From Thermoflexus sp. (lineage in GTDB: Bacteria > Chloroflexota > Anaerolineae > Aggregatilineales > Aggregatilineaceae): a stretch of 64,000 nt of DNA. The translations under genes were made by a program, and so were the position numbers. Below the pieces are notes generated by a model. That model ran no database searches, was not told the DNA's origin, and saw only the letters and a program-made list of their open reading frames with translations. Below are positions 48,381-56,350 of the stretch, in pieces (position 1 is the stretch's first letter; every line of letters begins with the position of its first letter). The DNA lies in the NCBI GenBank assembly GCA_020724465.1, contig DYGX01000003.1, positions 257,356 to 321,355 of the forward strand, written 5' to 3'.

Positions 48381-49021
48381 CGGCGACAGAACAAACCCTA
48401 GCTGAGCGAGCAGGACTTTACAGCCTGCTGCACGCCTTCTATACCTATCCTTTGACGGAGTCTTTGCTTGCTGACATAGCTCGCCTGTCTCTACCGGCTG
48501 AGTCGCCGTTGTTCGACAGCCTGGTGCAAATGCAAACCAGTCAACTAAGCGCTGAGGCGCTAAATGTGGAGATGACTCGATTGCTAGAAGCCCCTGGTCG
48601 CACACCGGCTCCGCCTTATGCGTCCTACTATTTCAATGACAAGCAGCTGATGGGGCCGCCTGCTACGATGGCACGTCAGACTTATCTGGAGTGGCAAGTC
48701 TACCCGGAAGGCGACCAGTGCATACCGGACGATCATCTGGCTCTGGAATTGGGCTTTATGGCCTATTTGGCCCAACTGGCCCTCTCATCAGAGCCGGACC
48801 GAGACAAAGCACTGGTGGCGAGCTACCGATTTCTGGTCGATCAGATCGTGCCCTGGTTGCCTCGCTTCAGCAGAGCGCTAACCCAAGCAACGGAGGAACC
48901 ATTCTTTGTCGGGTTGGTACGGTTCACGCAAGCAGCCATTCAGTCGGACCTTGAGTGGTTGGAAGCGTACCTGCGTGCAGATCCGCGCCAGACGCAATCC
49001 GTCCAAACGCCTGGCGTTTAG
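48377..49021 (+). CDS. TorD/DmsD-family chaperone
   Basis: A 214-residue all-helical redox enzyme maturation protein. It fits the TorD/NarJ group by length, by the acidic helix-rich composition and by the family block PPYASYYFNDKQLMGPPA followed by IPDDHLALELGFMAYLAQL (positions about 80-140). It would bind the Tat signal and apo-form of the molybdoenzyme until cofactor is inserted. Its ATG overlaps the oxidoreductase stop (ATGA), so it is made in step with its client. Sequence is divergent, so the subfamily cannot be named. Confidence 0.82.
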   Translation: MTATEQTLAERAGLYSLLHAFYTYPLTESLLADIARLSLPAESPLFDSLVQMQTSQLSAEALNVEMTRLLEAPGRTPAPPYASYYFNDKQLMGPPATMARQTYLEWQVYPEGDQCIPDDHLALELGFMAYLAQLALSSEPDRDKALVASYRFLVDQIVPWLPRFSRALTQATEEPFFVGLVRFTQAAIQSDLEWLEAYLRADPRQTQSVQTPGV

Positions 49022-49032
49022 GAGGAAAGAAA

Positions 49033-50226
49033 ATGGCTCAAACAACCGCAATACGACCCGCAGCGCCTGAGCGTCGCTTCAGTTTTCAACTGACAGATCT
49101 GTTCTGGCTATTGGGGATTGTCCTACTTGCTGCTGGTGCATGGGGGATGTGGCAACGGCTGAGCGAAGGGCTTGCCCCGACTGCCCTCAACAGTTATGTA
49201 CCCTGGGGTCTGTGGGTTGGTTTCTATGACTATCTGGTGTGGTTAGAAGTCGGCAGCCTGCTGGTCTTTACCACTGTGGTGTATCTGGTAGGCTACAAGC
49301 CTCTGGCTGCACTCAAGCCGCAGATCTACTTCACGGGTTTCGTGGCCCTGTTCATGGCACTGCTTCTCGTCCTGCTCGACTTGGGGCGGCCGGCCCGCTT
49401 CTGGCATGTCTATCTGTATCCGGACTTTGGCTCTATGATCACCTGGATGGTATGGCTGCATACCGCCTATTTGGTCATCCTGTTGGCCAAACTTCTACTG
49501 GTGACCGATAGAGTGCCAGTTGGGCCAGAACAGAGAGATTGGTTTCTGCAAAAGCTGGCCTATCTGAGTCTGCCTATGGGCCTGGCTTTGATCATCGTCA
49601 GCGGCTCGATCTTCGGCGTAGTTACCGCGCGGCCCCTGTGGAATACCTCATCACTTCCCTTGATGTTCCTGCTCTCATCCCTGGCTGCAGGAAGCGCGCT
49701 CGTCACACTCCTGGCAGTGTTGTTCTGGCCGAATCGGCAAGCAGATGAGTATCGTCAGGTTATGCGGCTGCTGGCCCGGATGACGGCCTGGCTGCTGCTG
49801 GCTGGAGCCTTTGCAGCAGGTATCATCGGGTTGACATTCCTGTATCAGGGCAGTCCAGCGCGAGCGGAGGCCGTGAATCTAGTTCTGACAGGGCCTTACT
49901 GGTGGAGCTTCTGGATTGTCCACCTGTTACTCGGCGTGCTGATACCCTTACTGATCCTCTCCACCCAGGCGAACAGACCAGCTCTGGTCGGCTTTGCCAG
50001 CCTGTTGGCTGTGGTCACCTTCGTGGCAGTTACACTCAACATCGTGATCCCGGCACTGGCTACGCCGGAGCTGGAAGGTCTGGTGCTGGCGTATGTGGAT
50101 CCGAAGATGAGCTTTGATTACGTGCCCAATCTGACAGAATGGATGTTGATTTCGTTCATTTTCGGGTTGGGTGGTGTTGTGTATGGCCTGGGTCTTCGCT
50201 GGCTGCCGGTAAAACCGGCGGCCTAG
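49033..50226 (+). CDS. NrfD/PsrC-type quinone-interacting membrane subunit
   Basis: A 397-residue polytopic protein with roughly nine or ten helices, of the NrfD/PsrC polysulfide-reductase membrane family. Typical pieces: LNSYVPWGLWVGFYDYLVWL, the LGRPARFWHVYLYPDFGSMI block with the conserved Arg and Pro after helix 3, and SGSIFGVVTARPLWNT. It anchors the ferredoxin and molybdo subunits and exchanges electrons with the quinone pool. No heme ligands are expected or seen. GGAGGAAAGAAA precedes ATG 49033. Last gene of the operon; a hairpin lies 61 bases after its stop. Confidence 0.92.
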   Translation: MAQTTAIRPAAPERRFSFQLTDLFWLLGIVLLAAGAWGMWQRLSEGLAPTALNSYVPWGLWVGFYDYLVWLEVGSLLVFTTVVYLVGYKPLAALKPQIYFTGFVALFMALLLVLLDLGRPARFWHVYLYPDFGSMITWMVWLHTAYLVILLAKLLLVTDRVPVGPEQRDWFLQKLAYLSLPMGLALIIVSGSIFGVVTARPLWNTSSLPLMFLLSSLAAGSALVTLLAVLFWPNRQADEYRQVMRLLARMTAWLLLAGAFAAGIIGLTFLYQGSPARAEAVNLVLTGPYWWSFWIVHLLLGVLIPLLILSTQANRPALVGFASLLAVVTFVAVTLNIVIPALATPELEGLVLAYVDPKMSFDYVPNLTEWMLISFIFGLGGVVYGLGLRWLPVKPAA

Positions 50227-50569
50227 GACCCCACGGGCAATCGCCGCAATCGGTCGATGTGAGCCTGACAGATCGATGCTAGCAGCCTGGGCCGGCTGGT
50301 TACAGGTCAAGTCTGATAGCCCGGCCGGCCCACTGGCTTACACAGCAAGCTTGGAATAGCTGTTTGCGTACGCTGATCCTGTAAGGACATAAAAGGTACT
50401 GTGCGGTTTTGGAATGTTCCAGCGGGCTATTTGAGGCCGTTTGTGTTGGCGCCTATAAGCAAGAGAAACCGCGATCACCGTGAGTGAGGCAAAAATGGGT
50501 GGAACCGGATGTGAATGCGGACCGAACGAGTGAAACCTTGCACCCGCGCCGCGTTTCTTTGCGCCGGGG
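50227..50569. other. Right boundary region of the low-GC segment
   Basis: A 343-base gap between the NrfD stop and the convergent CorC stop. It contains a hairpin (50288-50342) and the right copy of the 26-base direct repeat (50545-50570), whose last base is the first base of the CorC stop codon complement. A 93-codon minus-strand frame here has no recognisable product. Confidence 0.6.
50288..50342 (+). terminator. Hairpin after the molybdoenzyme operon
   Basis: TGGGCCGGC (50288-50296) and GCCGGCCCA (50334-50342) form a perfect 9-bp stem with a 37-base loop, 61 bases after the NrfD stop. There is no clear T tract. Confidence 0.4.
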
Positions 50570-50570
50570 T
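50545..50570 (+). repeat. 26-base direct repeat, right copy
   Basis: Identical to 39863-39888 and in the same orientation. It lies immediately past the corC stop codon. A weak imperfect hairpin can be drawn within it, so it could also be an intergenic or terminator-like dispersed repeat. Confidence 0.85.
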
Positions 50571-51943
50571 CAACCGCCCGCCGCGTCATGCCTGGCGCTC
50601 GACGCCGCGTCGGGCGCATCCGCGTTGCGCCTGACCACGCACACCCGCGCCACGCGCATCTCGTCCATTTCCTCGACGATCACGTCGTACTCCCCAAAGC
50701 GCACGACATCGCCCTTCTCCGGGATGCGCTCAAGCTGCTCGGCGACATATCCGCCGATGGTGGCAGACTGCGGCGAGCCGTCCGGCGGGCCGAAGCGCTC
50801 GATCAGCTCATTCAGGCTGGTCAGCCCATCCACCACGGCCCTGCCCTCGTGCGCCTCGATTGGCATCAGCTCGTCGATGTCGAATTCGTCCTGCACCTCG
50901 CCGACCAGTTCTTCGAGGATGTCTTCCATCGTGGCGATCCCTGCGACGCCGCCGTACTCGTCCAGCACCACGGCCAGATGCTTTTTGGTGCGCTGCATCC
51001 GCTCCAGCACCTCGTCCACACGCACCACCGCCGGCAGATAGAGTGGCTCGCGCAGCAGGCTTTGCAGGTCGAACGACGCGTTGGGATCGGTCAGCAGCTC
51101 CGGATGCTCGACGACGGCATCGAGCAGGTCTTTGGTATGCAGAACGCCCACCACGTTGTCGATCGAGCCACGGTAGATGGGGTAGCGCGAGTGGTGGTGC
51201 TCGCGCGCAATGCGCTGCAACAGCGTGTACACCGGTGTATCAATGTCGAACGCCTCGACCTCGACGCGCGGCTGCATCACCTCGCGCACCAGAATATCGG
51301 GAAAATCGAACGCGCGGCGCAGCAGCAGCTCTTCGCTTTCCTCGATCAGGCCCGCTTCCTGACTGGAATGAACCAGCATCTCCAGTTCCTCAGCCGAGTG
51401 CACCTGATGATGCTCGGCTGCCGGCTCGAAGCCCAGCAGGCGAACAACCCCGTTGCCCACCGTGTTCATCACATGAATAACCGGGTTGAACAGCTTGAGA
51501 AACCAGGTCGTCGGGCGGGCCACGATCACGGCGGTTGCTTCGGGGCGCTGCAACGCGATCGATTTGGGCGCCAGCTCGCCCAGAATGATGTGCAACATGG
51601 TAACCAGCGCGAACGCCAGCGCCACCGACACCCCGTGCCCCGCCGCGTCGGCGATCCGCCCCGGCAGCAGGTGAAGCAGCGGCTCAAACAGATGCGCGAC
51701 CGCCGGCTCCCCGATCCACCCCAGCGCCAGGCTCGCCAGCGTGATCCCCAGTTGGGTGGCGGCGATGTAGTTATCCAGATGGCGCATGGCTTGCTGCGCG
51801 GCCTTGGCGCCCAGGCTACCCTCTTCGGCAAGCTGGGCGATGCGCGTGCGCCGCGCGCCCACCAGCGAAAACTCTGCGGCGACGAAAAACCCGTTCAGAA
51901 ATACCAGCACGAAGACCGCGCCGATTCCTGCCAGAGTACCCAT
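50570..51943 (-). CDS. CorC/HlyC-type CBS-domain membrane protein
   Basis: A 457-residue protein of the CNNM/CorC family, linked to Mg2+/Co2+ export or homeostasis. The N-terminal DUF21 membrane domain covers about 1-185 (LVFLNGFFVAAEFSLVGARR, ELAPKSIALQRPE). A CBS pair is at about 205-335 (VREVMQPRVEVEAFDID, VGVLHTKDLLDAV, VVLDEYGGVAGIATMEDILE) and the CorC-HlyC C-terminal domain at about 350-440. ATG 51943 has AGGAG 7 bases before it; the frame is open further upstream, but without DUF21 sequence. G+C returns to the high level of the flanks here. Confidence 0.88.
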   Translation of the reverse strand: MGTLAGIGAVFVLVFLNGFFVAAEFSLVGARRTRIAQLAEEGSLGAKAAQQAMRHLDNYIAATQLGITLASLALGWIGEPAVAHLFEPLLHLLPGRIADAAGHGVSVALAFALVTMLHIILGELAPKSIALQRPEATAVIVARPTTWFLKLFNPVIHVMNTVGNGVVRLLGFEPAAEHHQVHSAEELEMLVHSSQEAGLIEESEELLLRRAFDFPDILVREVMQPRVEVEAFDIDTPVYTLLQRIAREHHHSRYPIYRGSIDNVVGVLHTKDLLDAVVEHPELLTDPNASFDLQSLLREPLYLPAVVRVDEVLERMQRTKKHLAVVLDEYGGVAGIATMEDILEELVGEVQDEFDIDELMPIEAHEGRAVVDGLTSLNELIERFGPPDGSPQSATIGGYVAEQLERIPEKGDVVRFGEYDVIVEEMDEMRVARVCVVRRNADAPDAASSARHDAAGG

Positions 51944-52165
51944 GCATGACTCCTGGCCCGGCCCGCGCCCCGCCGAGCAAGCCCGCCGCCCCGTCCCACG
52001 CTTCAGACGGCCAGACCGGTCCGGGCGCACGAACTTGCAAAGCGTGGACGGCAACAGCCTCGGCGATCTATTGTTTAGTTTTACCCGAATCTCTGTCCGG
52101 CGCACACAAATCCCGCGCGCGCCGCTGAACGCCGGGCCGGTGCGGGCGAATTTTTATGATCGATT

Positions 52166-52193
52166 TTGAAATATCCCGCCGGCTCGTTATAAT
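52166..52193 (+). promoter_or_regulatory. ttuBA promoter, leaderless configuration
   Basis: TTGAAA (52166-52171), 16-base spacer, TATAAT (52188-52193), then seven bases and ATG 52201. Near-consensus in both boxes; +1 should coincide with the start codon. Confidence 0.75.
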
Positions 52194-52200
52194 GCCCCCT

Positions 52201-52440
52201 ATGAACGAGCAGATGCCACACTCCGCAAACGCAACCCAAGACACCCAGCCGGTGACGCTGGTCTACCGGCGCGAGCGCTTCACGGTGCGCCCCGGCATCA
52301 CCGTGCGCGACGCGATCACCCGGTGCGGGCTGAACCCGGAAGCCACACTTGCCACGCGCGGCGGCACGCTGATCACGGACGACGTGCTGCTCCAGCCGGG
52401 CGACGAGATCAAGCTGATCGCCACCATCTCAGGGGGCTAG
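52201..52440 (+). CDS. ttuB: Ubiquitin-like sulfur carrier TtuB/ThiS-like
   Basis: A 79-residue beta-grasp sulfur carrier. The hydrophobic pattern of ThiS/MoaD proteins is clear from residue 18 on (VTLVYRRERFTVRPGITVRD, LLQPGDEIKLIATISGG), and it ends in the di-glycine that is thiocarboxylated. A short polar N-terminal extension precedes the fold. It lies 4 bases upstream of a TtuA-like gene, so it is most probably TtuB, donor of sulfur for 2-thioribothymidine in tRNA; in Thermus TtuB also modifies proteins like ubiquitin. The start at 52201 follows from the promoter position; ATG 52213 is an alternative. Confidence 0.82.
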   Translation: MNEQMPHSANATQDTQPVTLVYRRERFTVRPGITVRDAITRCGLNPEATLATRGGTLITDDVLLQPGDEIKLIATISGG

Positions 52441-52444
52441 GCCG

Positions 52445-53434
52445 ATGAGCCGCTCGCGCAAGCCGGTCATGAAGTGCCGTCACTGCTCCGAGCCGCCGGT
52501 GATCAACATGCGGCAGCACAAGCTGGCGCTGTGCGGCCCGCATTTTGTCGAATGGGTCCGCCAGCAGACCGAGCGCTTCATCGAAAAGTACCGCATGTTC
52601 ACCCGCGACGAGCGCGTTTTGGTGGCCGTCAGCGGCGGCAAGGACAGCCTGGCTCTGTGGGATATCCTGCTCGCGCTCGGCTATCAGGCGGACGGTCTGT
52701 ACATCGATCTGGGGATCGACGGCGGGCTGGGATACAGCAGCCAGTCGCTGGCCTGCACGCAGGATTTCATGGCGCAGCACGGCGGCGATCTGACCCTGCA
52801 TGTGGTCAGCGTGGCGGACGACTACGGCGCCACTATTCCGGCAGCGGCGCGCATGTCTCAGCGTGGGCGTGGCAAACCGTGCTCGCTGTGCGGCCTGACC
52901 AAGCGCCACATCATGAACCGCGTCGCCCGGGACTACGGCTACGACGTCCTGGCGACGGGGCACAACCTGGACGACGAGGTCGCCGTCCTGTTCGGCAACA
53001 CCATGCAGTGGTCGGTCGAATATCTTGCCCGGCAGGGTCCGGTGCTGCCGCCCAGCCATCCCGGCCTGGCCCGCAAAGTCAAGCCGCTCTTCCGCTTCTA
53101 CGAGCGCGAAATGGCCGCCTACGCCATCGTGCGCGGCATCGAGTACGTCTATGACGAATGCCCGCACGCCGCCGGCGCCAGCACCATCCGCTACAAGGAG
53201 CTGCTCAACCAGCTCGAAGCGGACAGCCCCGGCATCAAACTGCAGTTCTACCTGCGGTTCCTTCAGGCGCGCGAGCAGCACGGCCTGTTCGAAGCGGTGC
53301 GCCAGCAGGTGGAGCTGTTCACCTGCCCGTCGTGCGGCCAGCCGACCACCAATGACGGCGAGTGCTCGACGTGCCGGACCTGGGACCGCATCCGCGTGCG
53401 GATCGCGCGCAGCGCCGATCACCCGGCGGGCTGA
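52445..53434 (+). CDS. ttuA: tRNA-5-methyluridine(54) 2-sulfurtransferase TtuA
   Basis: A 329-residue PP-loop ATPase of the TtuA/Ncs6/TtcA group. N-terminal zinc site C11, C14, C30, H33; PP-loop SGGKDS at 63-68; catalytic and [4Fe-4S]-binding Cys C146, C149 (KPCSLCG) and C239 (DECPHAAG); C-terminal zinc site C294, C297, C307, C310. The TtuA-specific order of zinc fingers around the PP-loop is intact. It adenylates U54 of tRNA and receives sulfur from TtuB, stabilising tRNA at high temperature in thermophiles. Four bases separate it from ttuB, which confirms the pairing. Confidence 0.9.
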   Translation: MSRSRKPVMKCRHCSEPPVINMRQHKLALCGPHFVEWVRQQTERFIEKYRMFTRDERVLVAVSGGKDSLALWDILLALGYQADGLYIDLGIDGGLGYSSQSLACTQDFMAQHGGDLTLHVVSVADDYGATIPAAARMSQRGRGKPCSLCGLTKRHIMNRVARDYGYDVLATGHNLDDEVAVLFGNTMQWSVEYLARQGPVLPPSHPGLARKVKPLFRFYEREMAAYAIVRGIEYVYDECPHAAGASTIRYKELLNQLEADSPGIKLQFYLRFLQAREQHGLFEAVRQQVELFTCPSCGQPTTNDGECSTCRTWDRIRVRIARSADHPAG

Positions 53435-53502
53435 TCGCGCCACATCAGAAGCGCGGCCATCCTGGCGCCTATCTTGCCCTGGGGCAGCGGCGCCGGGTGT
53501 GC

Positions 53503-53508
53503 TAAAAT
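53503..53508 (+). promoter_or_regulatory. Extended -10 of the queuosine-precursor transporter gene, leaderless configuration
   Basis: TGC-TAAAAT, then seven bases, then ATG 53516. There is no good -35 at 16-18 bases; the extended -10 may make up for this. Confidence 0.45.
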
Positions 53509-53515
53509 GGCGGGC

Positions 53516-54238
53516 ATGGCCAACTATTCACCCTCACGCACCTACCGCTATTACGACCTGATCATGGCGTTGTTCGTCACGGTGCTGTTGATCAGCAACC
53601 TGCTCAGCAGCGCCAAGATCATCGACCTGCGCTTCAGCCTGGGGTCGCTCAAGTTTGCCTTCGACGCCGGGACGCTGGTGTTCCCGATCAGCTACATTTT
53701 CGGCGATGTCCTCACCGAGGTCTACGGCTACCGCCGCTCGCGCCGGGTGATCTGGGCGGGGTTCGGCGCCAACGTGCTGCTCGGCTTCTTTGTCTGGCTG
53801 GCAGGCGCGCTGCCGGGCGAATCCGAGTGGCAGGGCTACGCCGGGCAGGAAGCCTACGACGCGATCCTAGGCGGCGTCAGCGGGCTGATCGTCGCCAGCC
53901 TGGTGGCCTATTTCCTCGGCGAGTTCTCCAACAGCTACGTGCTGGCCAAGATGAAAGTCTGGACCGGGGGGCGCTGGCTGTGGTCGCGCACGATCGGCAG
54001 CACGCTGATCGGGCAGGCGGTGGACACAACCGTGTTCATGGTGATCGCGACCGCGCTCGGCGTCTTTCCGCTGGGGCTGCTCCCCTCGCTGATCGCGACC
54101 AATTACGTGCTCAAGGTTGGCTTCGAGGCCCTGCTGACGCCGCTGACCTACCGCATCGTCAACCTGCTCAAAGCTGCCGAGCACGAAGATTACTTCGACC
54201 GCCAGACCGATTTCAACCCGTTCAAGCTCACCGTGTGA
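53516..54238 (+). CDS. yhhQ: Queuosine precursor transporter (YhhQ/VUT family)
   Basis: A 240-residue membrane protein of the vitamin-uptake/queuosine-precursor transporter family (COG1738). About six or seven helices; diagnostic pieces are LLISNLLSSAKIIDL, FPISYIFGDVLTEVYGYRR and STLIGQAVDTTVFMVIA. It imports preQ0/preQ1 or queuine for tRNA queuosine. It neighbours ttuBA and era, fitting a general RNA-modification setting. The start fits a leaderless transcript. The era gene begins 14 bases after the stop. Confidence 0.88.
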   Translation: MANYSPSRTYRYYDLIMALFVTVLLISNLLSSAKIIDLRFSLGSLKFAFDAGTLVFPISYIFGDVLTEVYGYRRSRRVIWAGFGANVLLGFFVWLAGALPGESEWQGYAGQEAYDAILGGVSGLIVASLVAYFLGEFSNSYVLAKMKVWTGGRWLWSRTIGSTLIGQAVDTTVFMVIATALGVFPLGLLPSLIATNYVLKVGFEALLTPLTYRIVNLLKAAEHEDYFDRQTDFNPFKLTV

Positions 54239-54252
54239 GAGAACCGGATAGG

Positions 54253-55230
54253 ATGCCCCAGATGACTGACGAACCGTCCGACGACCTGCTGGACACCATC
54301 CCGCCGCCCGAAGAGCTGCCCCCAGGGCACAAGAGCGGTTTTGTGGCCGTGATCGGGCGCCCTAACGTGGGCAAATCCACGCTGATGAACGCGATGCTGG
54401 GCCAGAAGGTCGCCATCGTCAGCCCCAAGCCCCAGACCACGCGCCTGCGCCAGCTTGGCATCTACACGCGCGAGGACGTGCAGGTCATTTTCGTCGACAC
54501 ACCCGGCATCCACAACCCGCGCACCGCGCTCGGCCAGTTCATGGTGACCGTCGCGCTGGACGCCCTCAAAGACGCGGACGTGATCCTGTTCGTGGCGGAC
54601 CTGAGCGAGCCGGTCACGCCGGAAGACCGCCAGATCGCCGATCTCGTCCGCCAGGCCCAGGCGCAAACCCCCGCCCTGCTGGTGCTCAACAAGGTCGATC
54701 TGGTCGGTGGACCGGATCGGCTCCAGCGGCAGGTCGAAGCGTTCCGGGCGCTGGTTCCCGACGCGGAATGGCTGACGACCATCGCCACGACCGGCGAAGG
54801 CGCGCAGGCCGTGATGGACGCGATCATCGCCAAGCTGCCCGAAGGACCGCGCTACTACCCGGCCGACCAGATCTCGGACATCGCGGTGCGCGACATCGTC
54901 GCCGAGATCATCCGCGAGAAAGTCCTGCTCAACCTGGAGCAGGAAGTGCCACACGGCGTGGCAACAGTAGTCGACGAATTCAAGGCGCGTTCCGAGGACC
55001 TGACCTACATCAGCGCCACCATCTACGTCGAGCGCGAATCGCACAAGGGCATCGTCATTGGCAAGCAGGGGAAGATGCTGAAGACCATTAGCCAGCAGGC
55101 GCGCCAGGATATCGAGTCGTTCCTGGGCACGCGCGTCTATCTGGAGCTGTGGGTCAAGGTGCTGAAGAACTGGCGCAAGGACGAAAATATGTTGCGCCGG
55201 CTGGGCTACCGCATCCACCGCGACGTGTAG
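54253..55230 (+). CDS. era: GTPase Era
   Basis: A 325-residue Era GTPase, which binds the 3' end of 16S rRNA in 30S assembly. G1 GRPNVGKST, G2 region PKPQTTRLRQLGIYT, G3 DTPGIH, G4 NKVD, then the KH domain with IVIGKQGKMLKTISQQARQD (about 270-290) and the final YRIHRDV. There is a short acidic Pro-rich N-terminal extension of about 25 residues. ATG 54253 or ATG 54262 can be the start; the GATAGG site suits the latter slightly better. The gene ends 83 bases before a terminator shared with the convergent ribF operon. Confidence 0.93.
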   Translation: MPQMTDEPSDDLLDTIPPPEELPPGHKSGFVAVIGRPNVGKSTLMNAMLGQKVAIVSPKPQTTRLRQLGIYTREDVQVIFVDTPGIHNPRTALGQFMVTVALDALKDADVILFVADLSEPVTPEDRQIADLVRQAQAQTPALLVLNKVDLVGGPDRLQRQVEAFRALVPDAEWLTTIATTGEGAQAVMDAIIAKLPEGPRYYPADQISDIAVRDIVAEIIREKVLLNLEQEVPHGVATVVDEFKARSEDLTYISATIYVERESHKGIVIGKQGKMLKTISQQARQDIESFLGTRVYLELWVKVLKNWRKDENMLRRLGYRIHRDV

Positions 55231-55295
55231 CGCGGCGCCAACGCCTTCCACATTCCGAACCCGATTCCCAGCGGGTGGCTTTCACAGATAACAAA

Positions 55296-55322
55296 GCGCC
55301 TCGCCGGGCATCAGCGAGGCGC
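55296..55322. terminator. Terminator between era and ribF, strongest for the minus strand
   Basis: GCGCCTCGC (55296-55304) and GCGAGGCGC (55314-55322), 9-base loop. On the minus strand it is followed by TTTGTTAT, a good U-rich tail; on the plus strand only GATTAAGG follows. It ends the nusA-to-ribF operon. Confidence 0.75.
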
Positions 55323-55343
55323 GATTAAGGACGGAGTGCCGTG

Positions 55344-56285
55344 CTAGTCCGGCCTGGGCAGGCTGCCCAGCAGCGCGCGTCCGCGCTCAGCGTCGCGCCG
55401 GATCTGCGCGACCAGCGCGTCGATCCCCTCGAAGCGCATCTCGTCCCGCAGGCGCGCCACGAACGAAAGCGCCATCGTTTCACCGTAGATCGAGCGGTCG
55501 AAGTCCAGCAGATGCGCTTCCACACGCACCGTGTGCCCTTCAAAGGTGGGGCGCACGCCGACGTTCGACACGGCCATGTGAACCTCGCCTCCCAGACGCG
55601 CCCACCCCGCGTAAACGCCGTTGGCAGGCAGCATTTGCTCATCCCACACATCCAGGTTGGCGGTCGCAAACCCGATTGTTTTGCCACGGCCGTCGCCGGG
55701 AACCACCTCGCCCTCGACGCTGTACGGGCGGCCCAGCCAGAAATTGGCCCGCTCGACATCGCCCGCTGCCAGCGCGGCGCGGATCGCGCTGCTGTTGATA
55801 ATCACACCCGTGTCATCATTTGTCACCAGGTCGATCGCTTCCAGGACAAAGCCCTTCTGCGCGCCCTGTTCCCGTAGAAACGCCACATTCCCCTCGCGCC
55901 GGTAGCCCAGCGCGAAATCCTGCCCGACCCACAGCTCGCGCAGGTTCAGGTGCGCCAGCAGGCGGTCGACGAAATCGGCGGCGCGGATCTGGCGCACGCT
56001 GTCGTCGAAGGGGTGCGTCACCACCAGCTCGACGCCCAGCGCGCCCAACAGCGCCGCCCGCTGCGCCGGTGAGGTCAGGTAATAGCGGCCTTCGGCGCGG
56101 CCCAGCACTTTGTCCGGGTGTGGGAAGAAGGTCAGCACAGTGGGCGTCAGGTTCTCGGCGCGTGCCCGCTCCACCAGGCGCCGCAGCAGGTGCTGGTGGC
56201 CGCGATGCACCCCGTCGAACATGCCCACCGCGACGATTGTCGGTCCAGGGGGGTTGGCTTGCTCTAGCTCGGTGACATGCTGCAT
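55344..56285 (-). CDS. ribF: Bifunctional riboflavin kinase / FAD synthetase
   Basis: A 313-residue RibF. The N-terminal FAD synthetase has the nucleotidyltransferase motif GMFDGVHRGHQ and the ISS-like INSSAIRAALAAGDV. The C-terminal riboflavin kinase has VVPGDGRGKTIGFATANL and NGVYAGWARL. It phosphorylates riboflavin to FMN and adenylates FMN to FAD. ATG 56285 has AGGACGG upstream; ATG 56318 is in frame. Last gene of the translation operon, 65 bases after truB, the common truB-ribF order. Confidence 0.93.
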   Translation of the reverse strand: MQHVTELEQANPPGPTIVAVGMFDGVHRGHQHLLRRLVERARAENLTPTVLTFFPHPDKVLGRAEGRYYLTSPAQRAALLGALGVELVVTHPFDDSVRQIRAADFVDRLLAHLNLRELWVGQDFALGYRREGNVAFLREQGAQKGFVLEAIDLVTNDDTGVIINSSAIRAALAAGDVERANFWLGRPYSVEGEVVPGDGRGKTIGFATANLDVWDEQMLPANGVYAGWARLGGEVHMAVSNVGVRPTFEGHTVRVEAHLLDFDRSIYGETMALSFVARLRDEMRFEGIDALVAQIRRDAERGRALLGSLPRPD

Positions 56286-56350
56286 CCTGTTCCGTCCTTT
56301 ACGCGTCGCTGCATGCATCGCACGGCATTCTGGGCCGCGCGCAACAGATT

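Noticed and set aside
39863..50570. Calling the 40-50 kb segment an integrative element with att sites
   Set aside because: No integrase, excisionase, transposase or tRNA target is visible; the direct repeat could be a dispersed intergenic repeat. Kept as a finding, not as a mobile element feature.
50338..50619. 93-codon minus-strand frame across the right repeat
   Set aside because: It runs through the end of corC, the direct repeat and the boundary gap; low support and no ribosome site.
51944..52150. A promoter for corC on the minus strand
   Set aside because: Several AT-rich hexamers occur, but none with both boxes at a proper spacing.
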